64,000 bases of DNA from Pararhodobacter oceanensis (GCF_003076755.1 NZ_QDKM01000005.1:1-64000), one strand, 5' to 3'. Numbered from the stretch's first letter, positions 1 to 8,894 are shown. Notes: generated from the sequence alone by a model not told the origin. Translations and numbers: made by a program.

Positions 1-89
1 AAACCAAACCTTAGCCGAAGAACAACCATGGCCGCCAAGCGACCCGCGCGGGCCTCGCTTCGCTATGCGAAGGCTCCGCTCAGCCCGCA

Positions 90-935
90 CTACCGGCGGG
101 AGTTACACCAACTGTTGGGACACTGCTGGTTCATGCTGAGAACCTTGGCGAGTTGCTCGTCACTGAGCGGCTGTTCGAATCTGGCACCGGCGAAATACTG
201 GTTCCGCCAGACCACCTGCCCGCGCACCATCATCCCGCAGAAATGAAACTCGATCCAGTCATCGCTGACGGTTTTATTGGTCGCTGCCTCCACGCGGATG
301 CCGCTGCGGCTGATGTCGATGATACGGGTGATTGTGCATAATTCGTCATAAACGATATGTAGCGGCACATTGCACATATGCCGTGTCTCGCTGCGCTGGA
401 ACCGCCTCCGCCAGAGCGCCAAAAGCGCCAGCATCAGCAGGGCTAGGGCGATGCCGATATAGGGGAGGATCGAGAAACTCTCGGTGTTGAACCGCGAGGC
501 GAGGCGCTCGAAAATTCCGTGTTCGGTCTTGCCCAGTTCAGCGACGCCGGCTTCCGACTCGGGCAGGATAACCTCGCAGCCGAAGTGGTCATCCATGCGC
601 CAGAGGTCATCGTGCAGCAAGGACAGGTCATCATGCACCGCCGCCGCACCGGCACCCTCGGCGCGCAAGAGCTGCGCCCTCTCGGTGAAAAGATCGGCGA
701 TCCGCGTCAGGTCGTCGGTGGCATGGATCACCAGATTGCGTTGCAGACCCGCGGCCAGATCCCCCAACGTGCGGATCGCCGCAGCGGGGTCTTCCACCGC
801 CCCCGCGGGCGCGCCATCGCTATGAGCAGTCAACAGCATATTGACCTGCCCGCAGATCGGCAAAATATCCGCCCGCGCCACGCTGCCAACGCCCGTCAGA
901 ACCCAGATCACCCCGATGATTGCCAGCCTGCGCAT
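90..935 (-). CDS. Membrane-anchored PilZ domain protein
   Basis: A 281-residue protein with an N-terminal signal-like segment (residues 1-21), a helical periplasmic-looking region, one strong membrane helix near residues 156-175 and a C-terminal PilZ domain from about 177. The PilZ arginines after the helix (RRRFQRSETR) and the DISRSG motif near 207-212 fit the c-di-GMP-binding consensus, so it probably senses c-di-GMP in the cytosol and relays across the membrane. The start at 935 is chosen because AAGGAG lies 8 bases upstream; an upstream in-frame start (974) has no such site. Target process unknown. Confidence 0.8.
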   Translation of the reverse strand: MRRLAIIGVIWVLTGVGSVARADILPICGQVNMLLTAHSDGAPAGAVEDPAAAIRTLGDLAAGLQRNLVIHATDDLTRIADLFTERAQLLRAEGAGAAAVHDDLSLLHDDLWRMDDHFGCEVILPESEAGVAELGKTEHGIFERLASRFNTESFSILPYIGIALALLMLALLALWRRRFQRSETRHMCNVPLHIVYDELCTITRIIDISRSGIRVEAATNKTVSDDWIEFHFCGMMVRGQVVWRNQYFAGARFEQPLSDEQLAKVLSMNQQCPNSWCNSRR

Positions 936-1038
936 ATCCCGCACTCCTTGCCGGAAAAGTTGACGCAAAGGCACTTAAGAAAGGGTTAGGACGGCGGAGG
1001 TAAGTCCGTAAAACTTGATATGTCGGCGCGGCTCCGCG

Positions 1039-1677
1039 TCAGATTTTCACGAAGGGTTGCAGCAAGCGCGGGATCAAACTGTTGAACCGCAGGGGCGCAT
1101 CGGTGACCGCCAGACAGATGCAATCCGGCCCCGCCTCGGCGGTGGGCGTATGCTCAACGCTTTGATCGGCAATCTCGATATCACCGCGCGCAAACCGCCC
1201 GCCCTCATCGCTGAACGCGCCTTGCAACACCAAGGTCAGCTCCAGCCCGCCGTGGCTGTGATCGGGCACTGCGGTGCCGCCGGGAATGCGCAACAACCGC
1301 GCCGAGGCCGCTTTGGAGGTGCCCAATATCGCCTGTTTCACGCCGCCGCCAATCGAGCGCCAGCGCACCGCCTCGGCGTCGCCGCCGATATAGGCTTGCA
1401 AGGGCGTCGGGAAGACCCCGCGCGAGACCGGCACCGCACGCTCGGCAGGTGCGCCGTTACGAATACGCGCCATCGTCGCGGCAAGACTGCCGTCAGAGAC
1501 CGGCGCCCTGTCGCAACCCTCCAGCACCGCACCGCCCAGCGCCTCATAGGCCGCCAGACGCGCGCGGCACTCGTCGCAGAGCGAGATATGGGTGGCGACC
1601 GCCAGACTATAGGCCTCGGCCAGATCGCCCGCGGCATAGGCGATCAGCAAAGCATCGGTCAGATGATGTCGGATCAT
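1039..1677 (-). CDS. chrR: Anti-sigma factor ChrR (zinc-binding, cupin)
   Basis: 212 residues. The N-terminal anti-sigma domain carries the zinc ligands H5, H30, C34 and C37 (HISLCDEC), each one position lower than in R. sphaeroides ChrR. The C-terminal cupin has the DHSHGGLEL and EHTP metal-site motifs. In the family ChrR holds RpoE inactive and releases it on singlet oxygen. The ATG at 1677 has GAGGAA about 9 bases upstream; a TTG at 1692 is less likely. The gene directly follows rpoE (11-base gap), as in known sigE-chrR operons. Confidence 0.93.
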   Translation of the reverse strand: MIRHHLTDALLIAYAAGDLAEAYSLAVATHISLCDECRARLAAYEALGGAVLEGCDRAPVSDGSLAATMARIRNGAPAERAVPVSRGVFPTPLQAYIGGDAEAVRWRSIGGGVKQAILGTSKAASARLLRIPGGTAVPDHSHGGLELTLVLQGAFSDEGGRFARGDIEIADQSVEHTPTAEAGPDCICLAVTDAPLRFNSLIPRLLQPFVKI

Positions 1678-1688
1678 CGCTCGGTTCC

Positions 1689-2234
1689 TCAACTCATGGA
1701 CTGGCGCAGCTTGCGGATCGCCAGTCGAATGCGGGATTTGATCGTGCCCAATGGCAGGCCGGTTACACGAGCAATCTCGCCGTGGCTCAGATCGCCGAAA
1801 TAGGCCTTTTCGATCAACTCTCTTTGGTCATCAGGCAGGGCTTTCAGCGCCGCGCCAAGGTGTTCACTGTCCTGCTGAAGGGCCAGAGCGTCGATCTGGT
1901 CGGGCTCGGGCTCGGGCCCCCATGGCAGATCTTCGGGCTCGGGCCGCCGGTCGCGGCGCAACAGATCAATCCGCCGGTTGCGCGCAATAGTGAAAATCCA
2001 GGTCGAGACATTGGCCCGCGCGGGATCGAACATCGCCGCCTTGCGCCAGACCGTCGCCATCACATCCTGCACGCAATCCTCGGCCTGCGCGGGGGCGGCG
2101 CCGGATTTCATCAAGAACCCCTTCAGACGCGGGGCAAAATGACTGAATAGCGCGGCAAAAGCGGCCTCATCCTGCGATTGCGCAACCGCCAGCATCTGCT
2201 GCACCAAGAGCCGGTTTTCCTCACCCTGAACCAA
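1689..2234 (-). CDS. rpoE: ECF sigma factor RpoE (singlet oxygen response)
   Basis: Sigma-70 regions 2 (HFAPRLKGFLMKSG through WIFTIARNRRIDLLRRD) and 4 (LPLGTIKSRIRLAIRKLRQ) are intact. The chosen start is a TTG at 2234: AAGGAG sits 8 bases upstream and the product is then 181 residues, the same length I recall for R. sphaeroides RpoE. An in-frame ORF continues to 2471, but that extension runs through the likely promoter. An ATG at the MLAVAQ position would remove part of the N-terminus. Group with ChrR regulation; drives photo-oxidative stress genes. Confidence 0.92.
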   Translation of the reverse strand: MVQGEENRLLVQQMLAVAQSQDEAAFAALFSHFAPRLKGFLMKSGAAPAQAEDCVQDVMATVWRKAAMFDPARANVSTWIFTIARNRRIDLLRRDRRPEPEDLPWGPEPEPDQIDALALQQDSEHLGAALKALPDDQRELIEKAYFGDLSHGEIARVTGLPLGTIKSRIRLAIRKLRQSMS

Positions 2235-2330
2235 TCGCGCGCGCTCCTTATGTCGCCGGTTCCCATGCCCGAGGGGCGCGGGTCTGGCAGGTATAGTCAA
2301 GGTTTCGCTCTCGATCTGCAACATAAGCCT

Positions 2331-2358
2331 GTTACGCGGGTCACGCGGCACTGGATCA
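2331..2358 (-). promoter_or_regulatory. Candidate RpoE-dependent promoter of rpoE-chrR
   Basis: On the minus strand TGATCC (2358-2353) is followed after 16 bases by CGTAAC (2336-2331). This resembles the RpoE -35 TGATCC consensus of Rhodobacter with a GTAA-type -10, and would place a transcript start near 2322, leaving a leader of about 90 bases before the TTG start of rpoE. Autoregulation is known for this sigma factor family; here it is inferred from the motif only. Confidence 0.55.
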
Positions 2359-2447
2359 TCGGCGCGGCGAATAATCTCGAGAAAACTTTCTGTCATCCAC
2401 TTGCGGATCTGCTGCGTAAACCCTGCAACCCAAGTGGAGTTTGACCT

Positions 2448-3740
2448 ATGCCTTTTGAATCCGTCCCGCATCCCCGCCCCAGCGTTGCCATCGTCGGTGG
2501 CGGTATCTCAGGCATGGCCGCCGCTTGGCTGCTGGCGCCGGGCAGCCGCGTCACCCTGATCGAGGCCGCGCCGCGTCTGGGTGGCCATGCGCGCACGGTG
2601 CTGGCCGGTAAACGCGGAGACCAGCCGGTCGACACCGGTTTCATCGTGTTCAACAAGGTCAATTACCCCAATCTCACCGCGATGTTCGAGGCGCTCGACG
2701 TGCCCATTGCACCGGCGAAAATGAGCTTTGGCGCCTCCTTTGATAACGGCGCTTGCGAGTATAATCTCGAGACGCTCGACAGTCTTTTCGCCACCCGTCG
2801 CAATATCGCCGATCCGCGGTTCCTGCGCATGGTCCGCGACATCCTGCGGTTCAACGCGCAGGCCGAGGGTGCTGCAAATGATCCCGATATGACCATCCGC
2901 GATTTGATGGACCGGCTTGGGATGGGTCGCTGGTTTCGCGAGCGCTATATTACCCCGTTCTCGGGAGCGATCTGGTCAACGCCGAAGGCCCAGATTATGG
3001 AGTTTCCCGCCCGCGCCATGGTGCAATTCTTCCGCAACCACGCGCTACTGGAGGCCAGTGGCCAGCATCAATGGCACACGGTCAATGGCGGCTCAGTCGA
3101 ATATGTCCGCCGCCTGACCCGCGATCTGCAAGTGCGCGGCGTCGAGATCCGCACCTCGGCACCAGTCACCGGCGTGCGGCGGCTGGCTCAGGGCGTGGAC
3201 TTGCGCTGTCAGGGCGGCACATGGGAGCATTTCGACGAGGTGATCTTTGCCACCCATTCCGACGACACGCTGGCCATGCTCTCGGACGCCAGCGCCTCGG
3301 AACGCGCGGCGCTTGGCGCGGTGCAATATCAGGACAACCACGCCATCCTGCACGCTGATGCCGCGGTCATGCCCCGCCGTCGCAAATGCTGGGCAAGCTG
3401 GACCTACACCGAGAATAGCGCCGCCGACCGCGAGCGGATCAGCCTCAGCTACTGGATGAACTCCCTGCAACCGATCCCGCAGGACGACCTGTTGATCGTC
3501 ACCCTGAACGCGCAGCATCCCATCCGCGACGAGCTGATCTATGACAGCGCCACCTTCCGCCATCCGGTCTATGATCTGGCAGCTCTGCAGGCGCAGAAAA
3601 CCCTGCAAGCGATGAACGGCGCGCGGAACACATGGTTTGCCGGCGCATGGATGCGCAACGGCTTTCATGAAGACGGGTTTGCCAGCGCTGTCGATGTGGT
3701 CGAAGCCATGGGCGCGCAGGCGCAGCGGGTCGCGGCATGA
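2448..3740 (+). CDS. FAD-dependent amine-oxidase-like protein (COG2907 type)
   Basis: 430 residues. A dinucleotide-binding Rossmann motif VAIVGGGISGMAAAWLL lies at about residues 10-26, followed by E and the GGHARTV segment typical of flavin amine oxidases. GGAG lies 8 bases before the ATG. It overlaps the DUF1365 gene by 4 bases. In Rhodobacterales this pair usually sits beside rpoE-chrR and is part of the singlet-oxygen regulon, often with a cyclopropane-fatty-acid synthase-like gene, suggesting a lipid-modifying role. Substrate unknown. Confidence 0.83.
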   Translation: MPFESVPHPRPSVAIVGGGISGMAAAWLLAPGSRVTLIEAAPRLGGHARTVLAGKRGDQPVDTGFIVFNKVNYPNLTAMFEALDVPIAPAKMSFGASFDNGACEYNLETLDSLFATRRNIADPRFLRMVRDILRFNAQAEGAANDPDMTIRDLMDRLGMGRWFRERYITPFSGAIWSTPKAQIMEFPARAMVQFFRNHALLEASGQHQWHTVNGGSVEYVRRLTRDLQVRGVEIRTSAPVTGVRRLAQGVDLRCQGGTWEHFDEVIFATHSDDTLAMLSDASASERAALGAVQYQDNHAILHADAAVMPRRRKCWASWTYTENSAADRERISLSYWMNSLQPIPQDDLLIVTLNAQHPIRDELIYDSATFRHPVYDLAALQAQKTLQAMNGARNTWFAGAWMRNGFHEDGFASAVDVVEAMGAQAQRVAA

Positions 3741-4519
3741 GCCATCCCGTGGAACATATCGCCGGAAAGACCTTTCACGCCCGGCGCGGGGCGCTGGAGA
3801 ACCGCTTTACCTATAGCGTCGATTACCTGCTGCTCGAGCCCGAGGTCGCGCAGCCCGCCCCCGCGATCCTGTCGCGCAACCGGCGCAACCTGCTGTCGGT
3901 GCAAGACCGCGATCACGGTGGCGCACGCGGGGCCGGACGCGGCGCCTCATGGGTGCGCGATGTGCTGGCACAGGCCGAAGCACCTACGCCCGCCCGCATC
4001 CATTTACTCACCCAGCCTCGGGTCTTGGGGCATGTGTTCAATCCGGTCAGTTTCTGGCTCTGCTTGGACCCGCAGGACGCCTTGATCTGCGTGATTGCCG
4101 AGGTCAACAACACCTTCGGCGCGCGCCATTCCTACCTGTGCCACCATGATGATTTTGCCCCGATCCGCTCCGATGACGAGCTTACCGCGCGCAAGATCTT
4201 CCACGTCTCGCCGTTCCAGCCGACCGAGGGCAATTACCGCTTTCGCTTTGACATCAGCGCCGAGGCCATCGCCATTCGCATCGACTACGGACACCGCGCA
4301 GGCGGGCTGATCGCCACACTGACCGGCCCGCGCAAACCGGCCAGCACTTTGGGCTTACTGGGCGCCATGCTCCGCCGCCCGCTGGGCTCGCGCAGGGTGC
4401 TGGCGCTGATCCATTGGCAGGCGTTGAAACTCTGGTGGAAGGGCGCGGGCTATAGGCCACCCGCGCCGGTGCCCGTATCGCCGGTCTCGCCACCGCTGCA
4501 CGAGAAGGCCGACGCCTGA
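3737..4519 (+). CDS. DUF1365 family protein
   Basis: 260 residues with the family signature near the middle: RIHLLTQPRVLGHVFNPVSFWLC, then EVNNTFGARHSYL and the KIFHVSPF segment. The ATG overlaps the TGA of the flavin oxidase gene (ATGA), so the two are translationally coupled. The function of DUF1365 is not biochemically established; its constant partnership with COG2907 oxidases suggests joint lipid or fatty-acid chemistry under oxidative stress. Confidence 0.85.
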   Translation: MSHPVEHIAGKTFHARRGALENRFTYSVDYLLLEPEVAQPAPAILSRNRRNLLSVQDRDHGGARGAGRGASWVRDVLAQAEAPTPARIHLLTQPRVLGHVFNPVSFWLCLDPQDALICVIAEVNNTFGARHSYLCHHDDFAPIRSDDELTARKIFHVSPFQPTEGNYRFRFDISAEAIAIRIDYGHRAGGLIATLTGPRKPASTLGLLGAMLRRPLGSRRVLALIHWQALKLWWKGAGYRPPAPVPVSPVSPPLHEKADA

Positions 4520-4628
4520 CCCCGCTGCGGTTTTGAGCGGGCACGCGCCCAAAGGCGGCGTCTCACCCCCTTGGCCCTTGCGCGAATCCCCGCATCGCGC
4601 AATGCTGATCGGGATAAGGAGGCTCATC

Positions 4629-4952
4629 ATGACGCCCGAAATCAGCACCAAGAAAGTCGTTCACATCATCATCCAGTCCCGCGAGACCAGCCGCGCGGGC
4701 GAGGTGCGGGCGTTTATTGATGCGCTCAACGAGGATGAAAAGGCGCATCTGGTGGTGCTGGCATGGATCGGACGCGGCGCCTTCGAGCCCGAGGATTACG
4801 CCGATGCCCTCGCCACCGCCTTTTCCGAGGCGACCACACCGACCGCCGATTACCTGATGGGCATGCCGCATCTCTCCGAAAACCTCGAAGCCGGGCTTGA
4901 GGCGCTGGATATCGATGTCAGCGATGCCGAGGAAGATTTCTACGACAGGTGA
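4629..4952 (+). CDS. DUF3775 family small protein
   Basis: 107 acidic residues. The central part (FIDALNEDEKAHLVVLAWIGRG) is the typical DUF3775 core. The start at 4629 is fixed by a strong AAGGAGG 7 bases upstream; an in-frame ORF reaches further 5' but lacks a site. No catalytic motif is visible. It occupies the place downstream of DUF1365 where other Rhodobacterales often carry a CFA-synthase-like gene, but the 109-base gap and its own ribosome site suggest it may be independent. Confidence 0.75.
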   Translation: MTPEISTKKVVHIIIQSRETSRAGEVRAFIDALNEDEKAHLVVLAWIGRGAFEPEDYADALATAFSEATTPTADYLMGMPHLSENLEAGLEALDIDVSDAEEDFYDR

Positions 4953-4987
4953 CGTCTGGCGGGTGACGGCGTTGGCCCTCGGAAAGC

Positions 4988-5010
4988 AAAAAAGGGGGCT
5001 ATGCGCCCCC
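4988..5010 (-). terminator. Rho-independent terminator of fahA
   Basis: GGGGGC (4994-4999), loop TATGC, GCCCCC (5005-5010). On the minus strand the stem is followed directly by six T residues (4993-4988), a textbook intrinsic terminator about 70 bases beyond the fahA stop. It may also act on the convergent DUF3775 transcript. Confidence 0.75.
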
Positions 5011-5014
5011 TCGC

Positions 5015-5053
5015 CCTGCGGGCTCACCCCGCAGGATATTTTTGGACAGATGA
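5015..5053 (+). repeat. Dispersed element A, copy 1 (hairpin + GGATATTT core)
   Basis: An inverted repeat CCTGCGGG/CCCGCAGG is followed by the 20-base core at 5034-5053 starting GGATATTTTTGG and ending CAGATGA. The same core recurs at 13682-13701, 17780-17799 and 63838-63857, with degenerate versions near 36301 and 44208. It lies between convergent genes here. Confidence 0.8.
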
Positions 5054-5080
5054 CGGGGCAAGTGGCCCAATCAGCCGTGA

Positions 5081-6337
5081 TCAGCGCGCATAAGGATCGG
5101 AAAGCGCGGGCAGGACGGTGCCGGTGCAATCGCCAAAGCCGATCGTATAGCCCGCGCCTTTACACGCGCCCTTCAGGGTCAGCGTATCGCCGTCCTCAAG
5201 GAAGCTGCGGGTCGCGCCGCCGTCCAGCGTCAACGGCTCTTTGCCGCCCCAGCTCAGTTCCAGCAGACTGCCGCGGCTTTCCGGCGTCGGCCCCGAGATC
5301 GTCCCCGATCCCAGCAAATCACCCGCACGCATCGGGCAGCCCGAGGTGGTGTGATGCGCCAGTTGTTGCGCCGCCGAGTAATACATCTGGCTGTAATTGG
5401 TCCGCGCAATCACGCTGGGCGCAGCGCCCTGCGGCGCCAGTTCCACCGTCAGATCAATGTCATAGAGCATCGGCCCCGGCTCTCTCAGATGCGGCAGAAG
5501 TTCCTTCTCGCGCGCGGGCGTGCTGGTGCGGAACGGCTCCAGCGCCTCTTTGGTGACAATCCACGGGCTGATCGTGGTCGCGGTGGCCTTGGCCTGGAAC
5601 GGCCCCAGCGGCTGGTATTCCCAGGCCTGAATATCACGCGCCGACCAGTCGTTCAGCAGCACATAGCCGAAGATATTCTCATCCGCCTCCGCCACCGAGA
5701 TCGGCCCTTCTGAGGGGGTGCCGACGATCGCGCCCATCTCCAGCTCGAGATCAAAACGCGCACAGGGTGCCCAACGCGGCGCATCGTCATTCGGGCCTTT
5801 CAACTGGCCCCAAGGACGGCGCACATCGCTGCCCGAAACCACCACCGACGAGGCGCGGCCATTATAACCAATCGGGATATGCAGCCAGTTCGGCGGCAGC
5901 GCATTCTCGGCACCGCGGAACATCGTGCCGACATTCACCGCATGGTTCTTACCGGCATAGAAATCGGTGTATTCGCTGACGTTGAACGGCATATGCAGCG
6001 TCACAGCGCCCAGCGCATAGAGATGCGGCTCGATCTGGTCGCGGGTGCCGCTGTCGGCGGCAAGATGGCCGAACAGCAGCTTGCGCAGATGCGCCCAGAC
6101 CGCCGAGCCAGCCGACATCACCGGATTCCACGCGCCGCGATCCAAATGCGGCGCACCGGTTAGCGGCAGCAGCCCGGATTTCTCCAGCGCCGCCACATCG
6201 AGCACGAAATCGCCAATCGCCACGCCGCAGCGCGGCGCCGAACCGGCGGTGGAAAACACCCCGTAGGGCAGGTTGTTCAGGGGGAAGGGGCAGTCGGGGT
6301 CATTTGCGGTGTCGACCCAGGAACGAATGAGCGTCAT
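5081..6337 (-). CDS. fahA: Fumarylacetoacetase
   Basis: 418 residues, the usual family length. It hydrolyses fumarylacetoacetate to fumarate and acetoacetate in the last step of tyrosine/homogentisate breakdown. N-terminal FAH domain, then the catalytic FAH fold with FDLELEMGAIVG (metal-binding D/E), GYVLLNDWSARDIQAWE, the SPWIVTKEAL segment and GDLLGSGTISGP, all family hallmarks. AGGA lies 6 bases before the ATG. It lies 95 bases downstream of hmgA in the same direction, so the two are probably one operon. No maleylacetoacetate isomerase is seen nearby. Confidence 0.96.
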   Translation of the reverse strand: MTLIRSWVDTANDPDCPFPLNNLPYGVFSTAGSAPRCGVAIGDFVLDVAALEKSGLLPLTGAPHLDRGAWNPVMSAGSAVWAHLRKLLFGHLAADSGTRDQIEPHLYALGAVTLHMPFNVSEYTDFYAGKNHAVNVGTMFRGAENALPPNWLHIPIGYNGRASSVVVSGSDVRRPWGQLKGPNDDAPRWAPCARFDLELEMGAIVGTPSEGPISVAEADENIFGYVLLNDWSARDIQAWEYQPLGPFQAKATATTISPWIVTKEALEPFRTSTPAREKELLPHLREPGPMLYDIDLTVELAPQGAAPSVIARTNYSQMYYSAAQQLAHHTTSGCPMRAGDLLGSGTISGPTPESRGSLLELSWGGKEPLTLDGGATRSFLEDGDTLTLKGACKGAGYTIGFGDCTGTVLPALSDPYAR

Positions 6338-6432
6338 AGGATGTCCTGCGTAGGGTGTGTGCTATGCACGCACCGTGATGGATGGCGCGGGCGCATGCAA
6401 CCACGCGCCCGGTGAAATGCTGTCGCCTGAGA

Positions 6433-7788
6433 TTACTTCTTACCGGGCGTGCCGTCGAATTTCTTCTCGAGGTCGGTCCAGCAGTCGATGTAATCATCCT
6501 GCAGCGGCGCCTCATTGGCGGCAAAGCCGGTCAGATGCTGCGGGAACCGGGTTTCGAACATGAAGGACATAGTGTTGTCCAGCTTGTCGGGCCCCAGATT
6601 GGCGTTCGACGCGCCCTCAAAGGCGTTGCGGTCCGGCCCATGCGGCAACATCATATTGTGGAGACTCATACCGCCCGGCACAAAACCCTGCGGCTTCGCG
6701 TCATATTGGCCGTAAATATTGCCCATCATCTCGGACATGATGTTCTTGTGATACCACGGCGGACGGAAGGTGTTCTCGGCCACCATCCAGCGCTCGCGGA
6801 ACAGCACAAAGTCGATATTCGCGGTGCCCGGCTGGCCCGATGGCGCGGTGAGCACGGTGAAAATCGACGGGTCGGGATGGTCAAACAGCACCGCGCCGAC
6901 CGGACAATAGGTGCACAGATCGTATTTATAGGGCGCGTAATTGCCGTGCCAGGCCACCACATCCAGCGGCGACTGGCCGATTTTGGTCTCATGGAACTGC
7001 CCGCACCATTTGATCGTCAGGGTCGAGGGCACTTCGCGATCCTCATAGGCGGCCACCGGTGCCCTAAAGTCACGCGGGTTCGCCATGCAGTTCGCGCCAA
7101 TCGGCCCACGGCCCGGCAGTTCGAATTTCTGGCCGTAGTTCTCGCAGACAAAACCGCGGCACGGCCCCTCAATCACCTCGACACGGTAAACCAGCCCGCG
7201 CGGGAGGATCGCGATCTCCTTAGGCTCCAGATCAATGATCCCCAGCTCGGTGCAAAACCGCAGGCGCCCCTCTTGCGGCACCACCAGCAGCTCGCTGTCA
7301 GCGCTGTAGAAATAGCTGTCGACCATCGACTCGGTGACCAGATAGACATGGCTCGCCATCCCCACCTGCGTGTTCACATCTCCCGCCGTGGTCATCGTGC
7401 GCATGCCGGTCAGCCAGGTCAGCGCCTCGCCGGTATGCGGCACCGGATCCCAGCGATACTGACCCAACGAGACCACATCGGGATCGACATGTGGCGCGGA
7501 TTTCCAATGCGGCAGGTCGATCTTGGTGTAGCGGTGCGAGTGTTTCACCGAGGGGCGGATGCGGTAGCACCAGGTCCGCTCAGGCCGTACATCGGTGAAG
7601 GCGGTGCCCGAGAGTTGCTCGCCATAGAGCCCGTATTCGCATTTCTGCGGGCTGTTCATCCCCTGCGGCAGCGCGCCGGGCAGCACCTCGGTCTCGAAGT
7701 CATTCCCGAAACCGGGCATATAGCCCTCATGGACGCCGCCGAGGCTGGGGGCGCGGGTCATTCCCTCGGGCAGGGCCGGGTCACTCAT
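6433..7788 (-). CDS. hmgA: Homogentisate 1,2-dioxygenase
   Basis: 451 residues, normal for the family. Opens the ring of homogentisate to maleylacetoacetate using Fe(II). Family signatures include [11 protein letters not shown] at the N-terminus, the conserved [15 protein letters not shown] region and [14 protein letters not shown] with the iron-binding His/Glu residues near the C-terminal third. The start at 7788 has AAGGAG 6 bases upstream; a longer in-frame reading lacks a site and crosses the operator. Divergent from a MarR regulator that probably controls it. Confidence 0.96.
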   Translation of the reverse strand: MSDPALPEGMTRAPSLGGVHEGYMPGFGNDFETEVLPGALPQGMNSPQKCEYGLYGEQLSGTAFTDVRPERTWCYRIRPSVKHSHRYTKIDLPHWKSAPHVDPDVVSLGQYRWDPVPHTGEALTWLTGMRTMTTAGDVNTQVGMASHVYLVTESMVDSYFYSADSELLVVPQEGRLRFCTELGIIDLEPKEIAILPRGLVYRVEVIEGPCRGFVCENYGQKFELPGRGPIGANCMANPRDFRAPVAAYEDREVPSTLTIKWCGQFHETKIGQSPLDVVAWHGNYAPYKYDLCTYCPVGAVLFDHPDPSIFTVLTAPSGQPGTANIDFVLFRERWMVAENTFRPPWYHKNIMSEMMGNIYGQYDAKPQGFVPGGMSLHNMMLPHGPDRNAFEGASNANLGPDKLDNTMSFMFETRFPQHLTGFAANEAPLQDDYIDCWTDLEKKFDGTPGKK

Positions 7789-7835
7789 GGCTTGCTCCTT
7801 GCTTGGAAAACATTCATCTGTGTTACCGGTATTTA

Positions 7836-7847
7836 TTGCAACTGCAA
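7836..7847. promoter_or_regulatory. Palindromic operator between hmgA and marR
   Basis: A perfect inverted repeat TTGCA-AC-TGCAA lies 48 bases upstream of the hmgA start and 114 bases upstream of the divergent MarR gene. Size and symmetry fit a MarR-family dimer site, so this is the likely homogentisate-responsive operator. Inferred from position and symmetry only. Confidence 0.6.
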
Positions 7848-7960
7848 CAATGTCAAGCCCACAGCCCCCGCACCCGTCGGAGGCAACCACCAGACACCGC
7901 GCTGGATGATTGAATTCCCCGAGGCTTTATGATCGGGTTCCTTACCTTGTGGAGACAGCC

Positions 7961-8398
7961 ATGCCTGACCCTTTCAGTTTTGATCTCAACAGCTTCCTGC
8001 CCTATCGGCTGGCCGCTGCTGCCAGTCGTATCAGCCGCAAATTCTCCGAGCGTTATCGCAGTGAATTCGGCATTTCGATCCCCGAATGGCGGGTGCTGGC
8101 GCATCTCTATCAATCCGGCGATGTCTCGGTGCGCGATATCGAGGCGCGGATCGATATGGAGAAATCCAAGGTCAGCCGCGCCGCCACACGGCTGGAAACC
8201 GCCGGTTTCATCACCAAAGCGGTCAATGACAGCGACCGCCGGTTGCTGTCATTGCGCCTGACCGAGGAGGGCAAGGCGCTGGTCGCACGGTTGCTGCCGG
8301 TGGCGATGCAGTTTCAAAGCGAGATGCTCGAGCAACTCGGCCCCTTGGCCGAGGGGCTGGACGCCGGTCTGACGGTTTTGCTGCAAGACGAAAGCTGA
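7961..8398 (+). CDS. MarR-family transcriptional regulator (HmgR-like)
   Basis: 145 residues with a winged helix spanning about residues 40-105: EWRVLAHLYQSGDVSVRDIEARIDM..KSKVSRA, then the wing DSDRRLLSLRLTEEG. The ATG at 7961 follows GGAG by 7 bases. It is divergent from hmgA-fahA and shares the intergenic palindrome with them, so repression of homogentisate catabolism until the ligand is present is the likely role. Ligand not proven from sequence. Confidence 0.85.
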   Translation: MPDPFSFDLNSFLPYRLAAAASRISRKFSERYRSEFGISIPEWRVLAHLYQSGDVSVRDIEARIDMEKSKVSRAATRLETAGFITKAVNDSDRRLLSLRLTEEGKALVARLLPVAMQFQSEMLEQLGPLAEGLDAGLTVLLQDES

Positions 8399-8430
8399 CG
8401 CTAACCCCCACGCGATACACAGGAAGCCAT

Positions 8431-8889
8431 ATGGCCGTCGACTACCCCACCCTCGCCCAAACCATCCACGCCCTGACCGAAGGCGAGGATGACGCCGTCG
8501 CCCTGATGGCCACCGTGGCCTGCGAGGTGCATCATTCGGACGACCGCTTTGACTGGACCGGTTTCTACCGCGTCACCGCGCCGGAATTGTTGAAAATCGG
8601 CCCCTATCAGGGTGGCCACGGCTGTCTGGTGATCCCGTTTTCACGCGGCGTCTGCGGCACGGCGGCGCGCTCCGGTCAGGTGCAACTGGTGCCCGATGTC
8701 GAGGCATTCGAGGGCCATATCGCCTGCGCGTCGAGCACCCGCTCGGAACTGGTGCTGCCGGTGTTCAACGGCGCCGGAGAGGTGATCGCGGTGTTTGATA
8801 TCGACAGCGACCAGCCGGATGCGTTCACCCAAGAGGACGCCGAGGCCTTAACCGCGATCCTCAACGAGGTTTTCGCGCAGGTCAGCTGA
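8431..8889 (+). CDS. msrC: Free methionine-(R)-sulfoxide reductase (GAF domain)
   Basis: 152 residues forming a single GAF domain. Cysteines C65 (GHGCL), C75 (GVCG) and C99 (IACAS) have the same 10- and 24-residue spacing as the catalytic and resolving cysteines I recall for E. coli fRMsr (84, 94, 118), which reduces free methionine-R-sulfoxide. AGGA lies 7 bases before ATG. 32 bases downstream of the MarR gene, so it may share its transcript; its role is repair of oxidised methionine. Confidence 0.9.
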   Translation: MAVDYPTLAQTIHALTEGEDDAVALMATVACEVHHSDDRFDWTGFYRVTAPELLKIGPYQGGHGCLVIPFSRGVCGTAARSGQVQLVPDVEAFEGHIACASSTRSELVLPVFNGAGEVIAVFDIDSDQPDAFTQEDAEALTAILNEVFAQVS

Positions 8890-8894
8890 TACCG

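Noticed and set aside
1-89. Short plus-strand frame at the window's left edge (MAAKRPARASLRY..)
   Set aside because: It runs antisense into the PilZ gene and consists of a GC-rich imperfect repeat; nothing supports translation. The edge may belong to an upstream feature that cannot be judged.
6382-7932. Long open frame (516 codons) on the plus strand opposite hmgA
   Set aside because: It is antisense to a clear homogentisate dioxygenase, has no family similarity I recognise, is Arg/His-rich as expected for a GC-rich shadow frame, and has no ribosome site.
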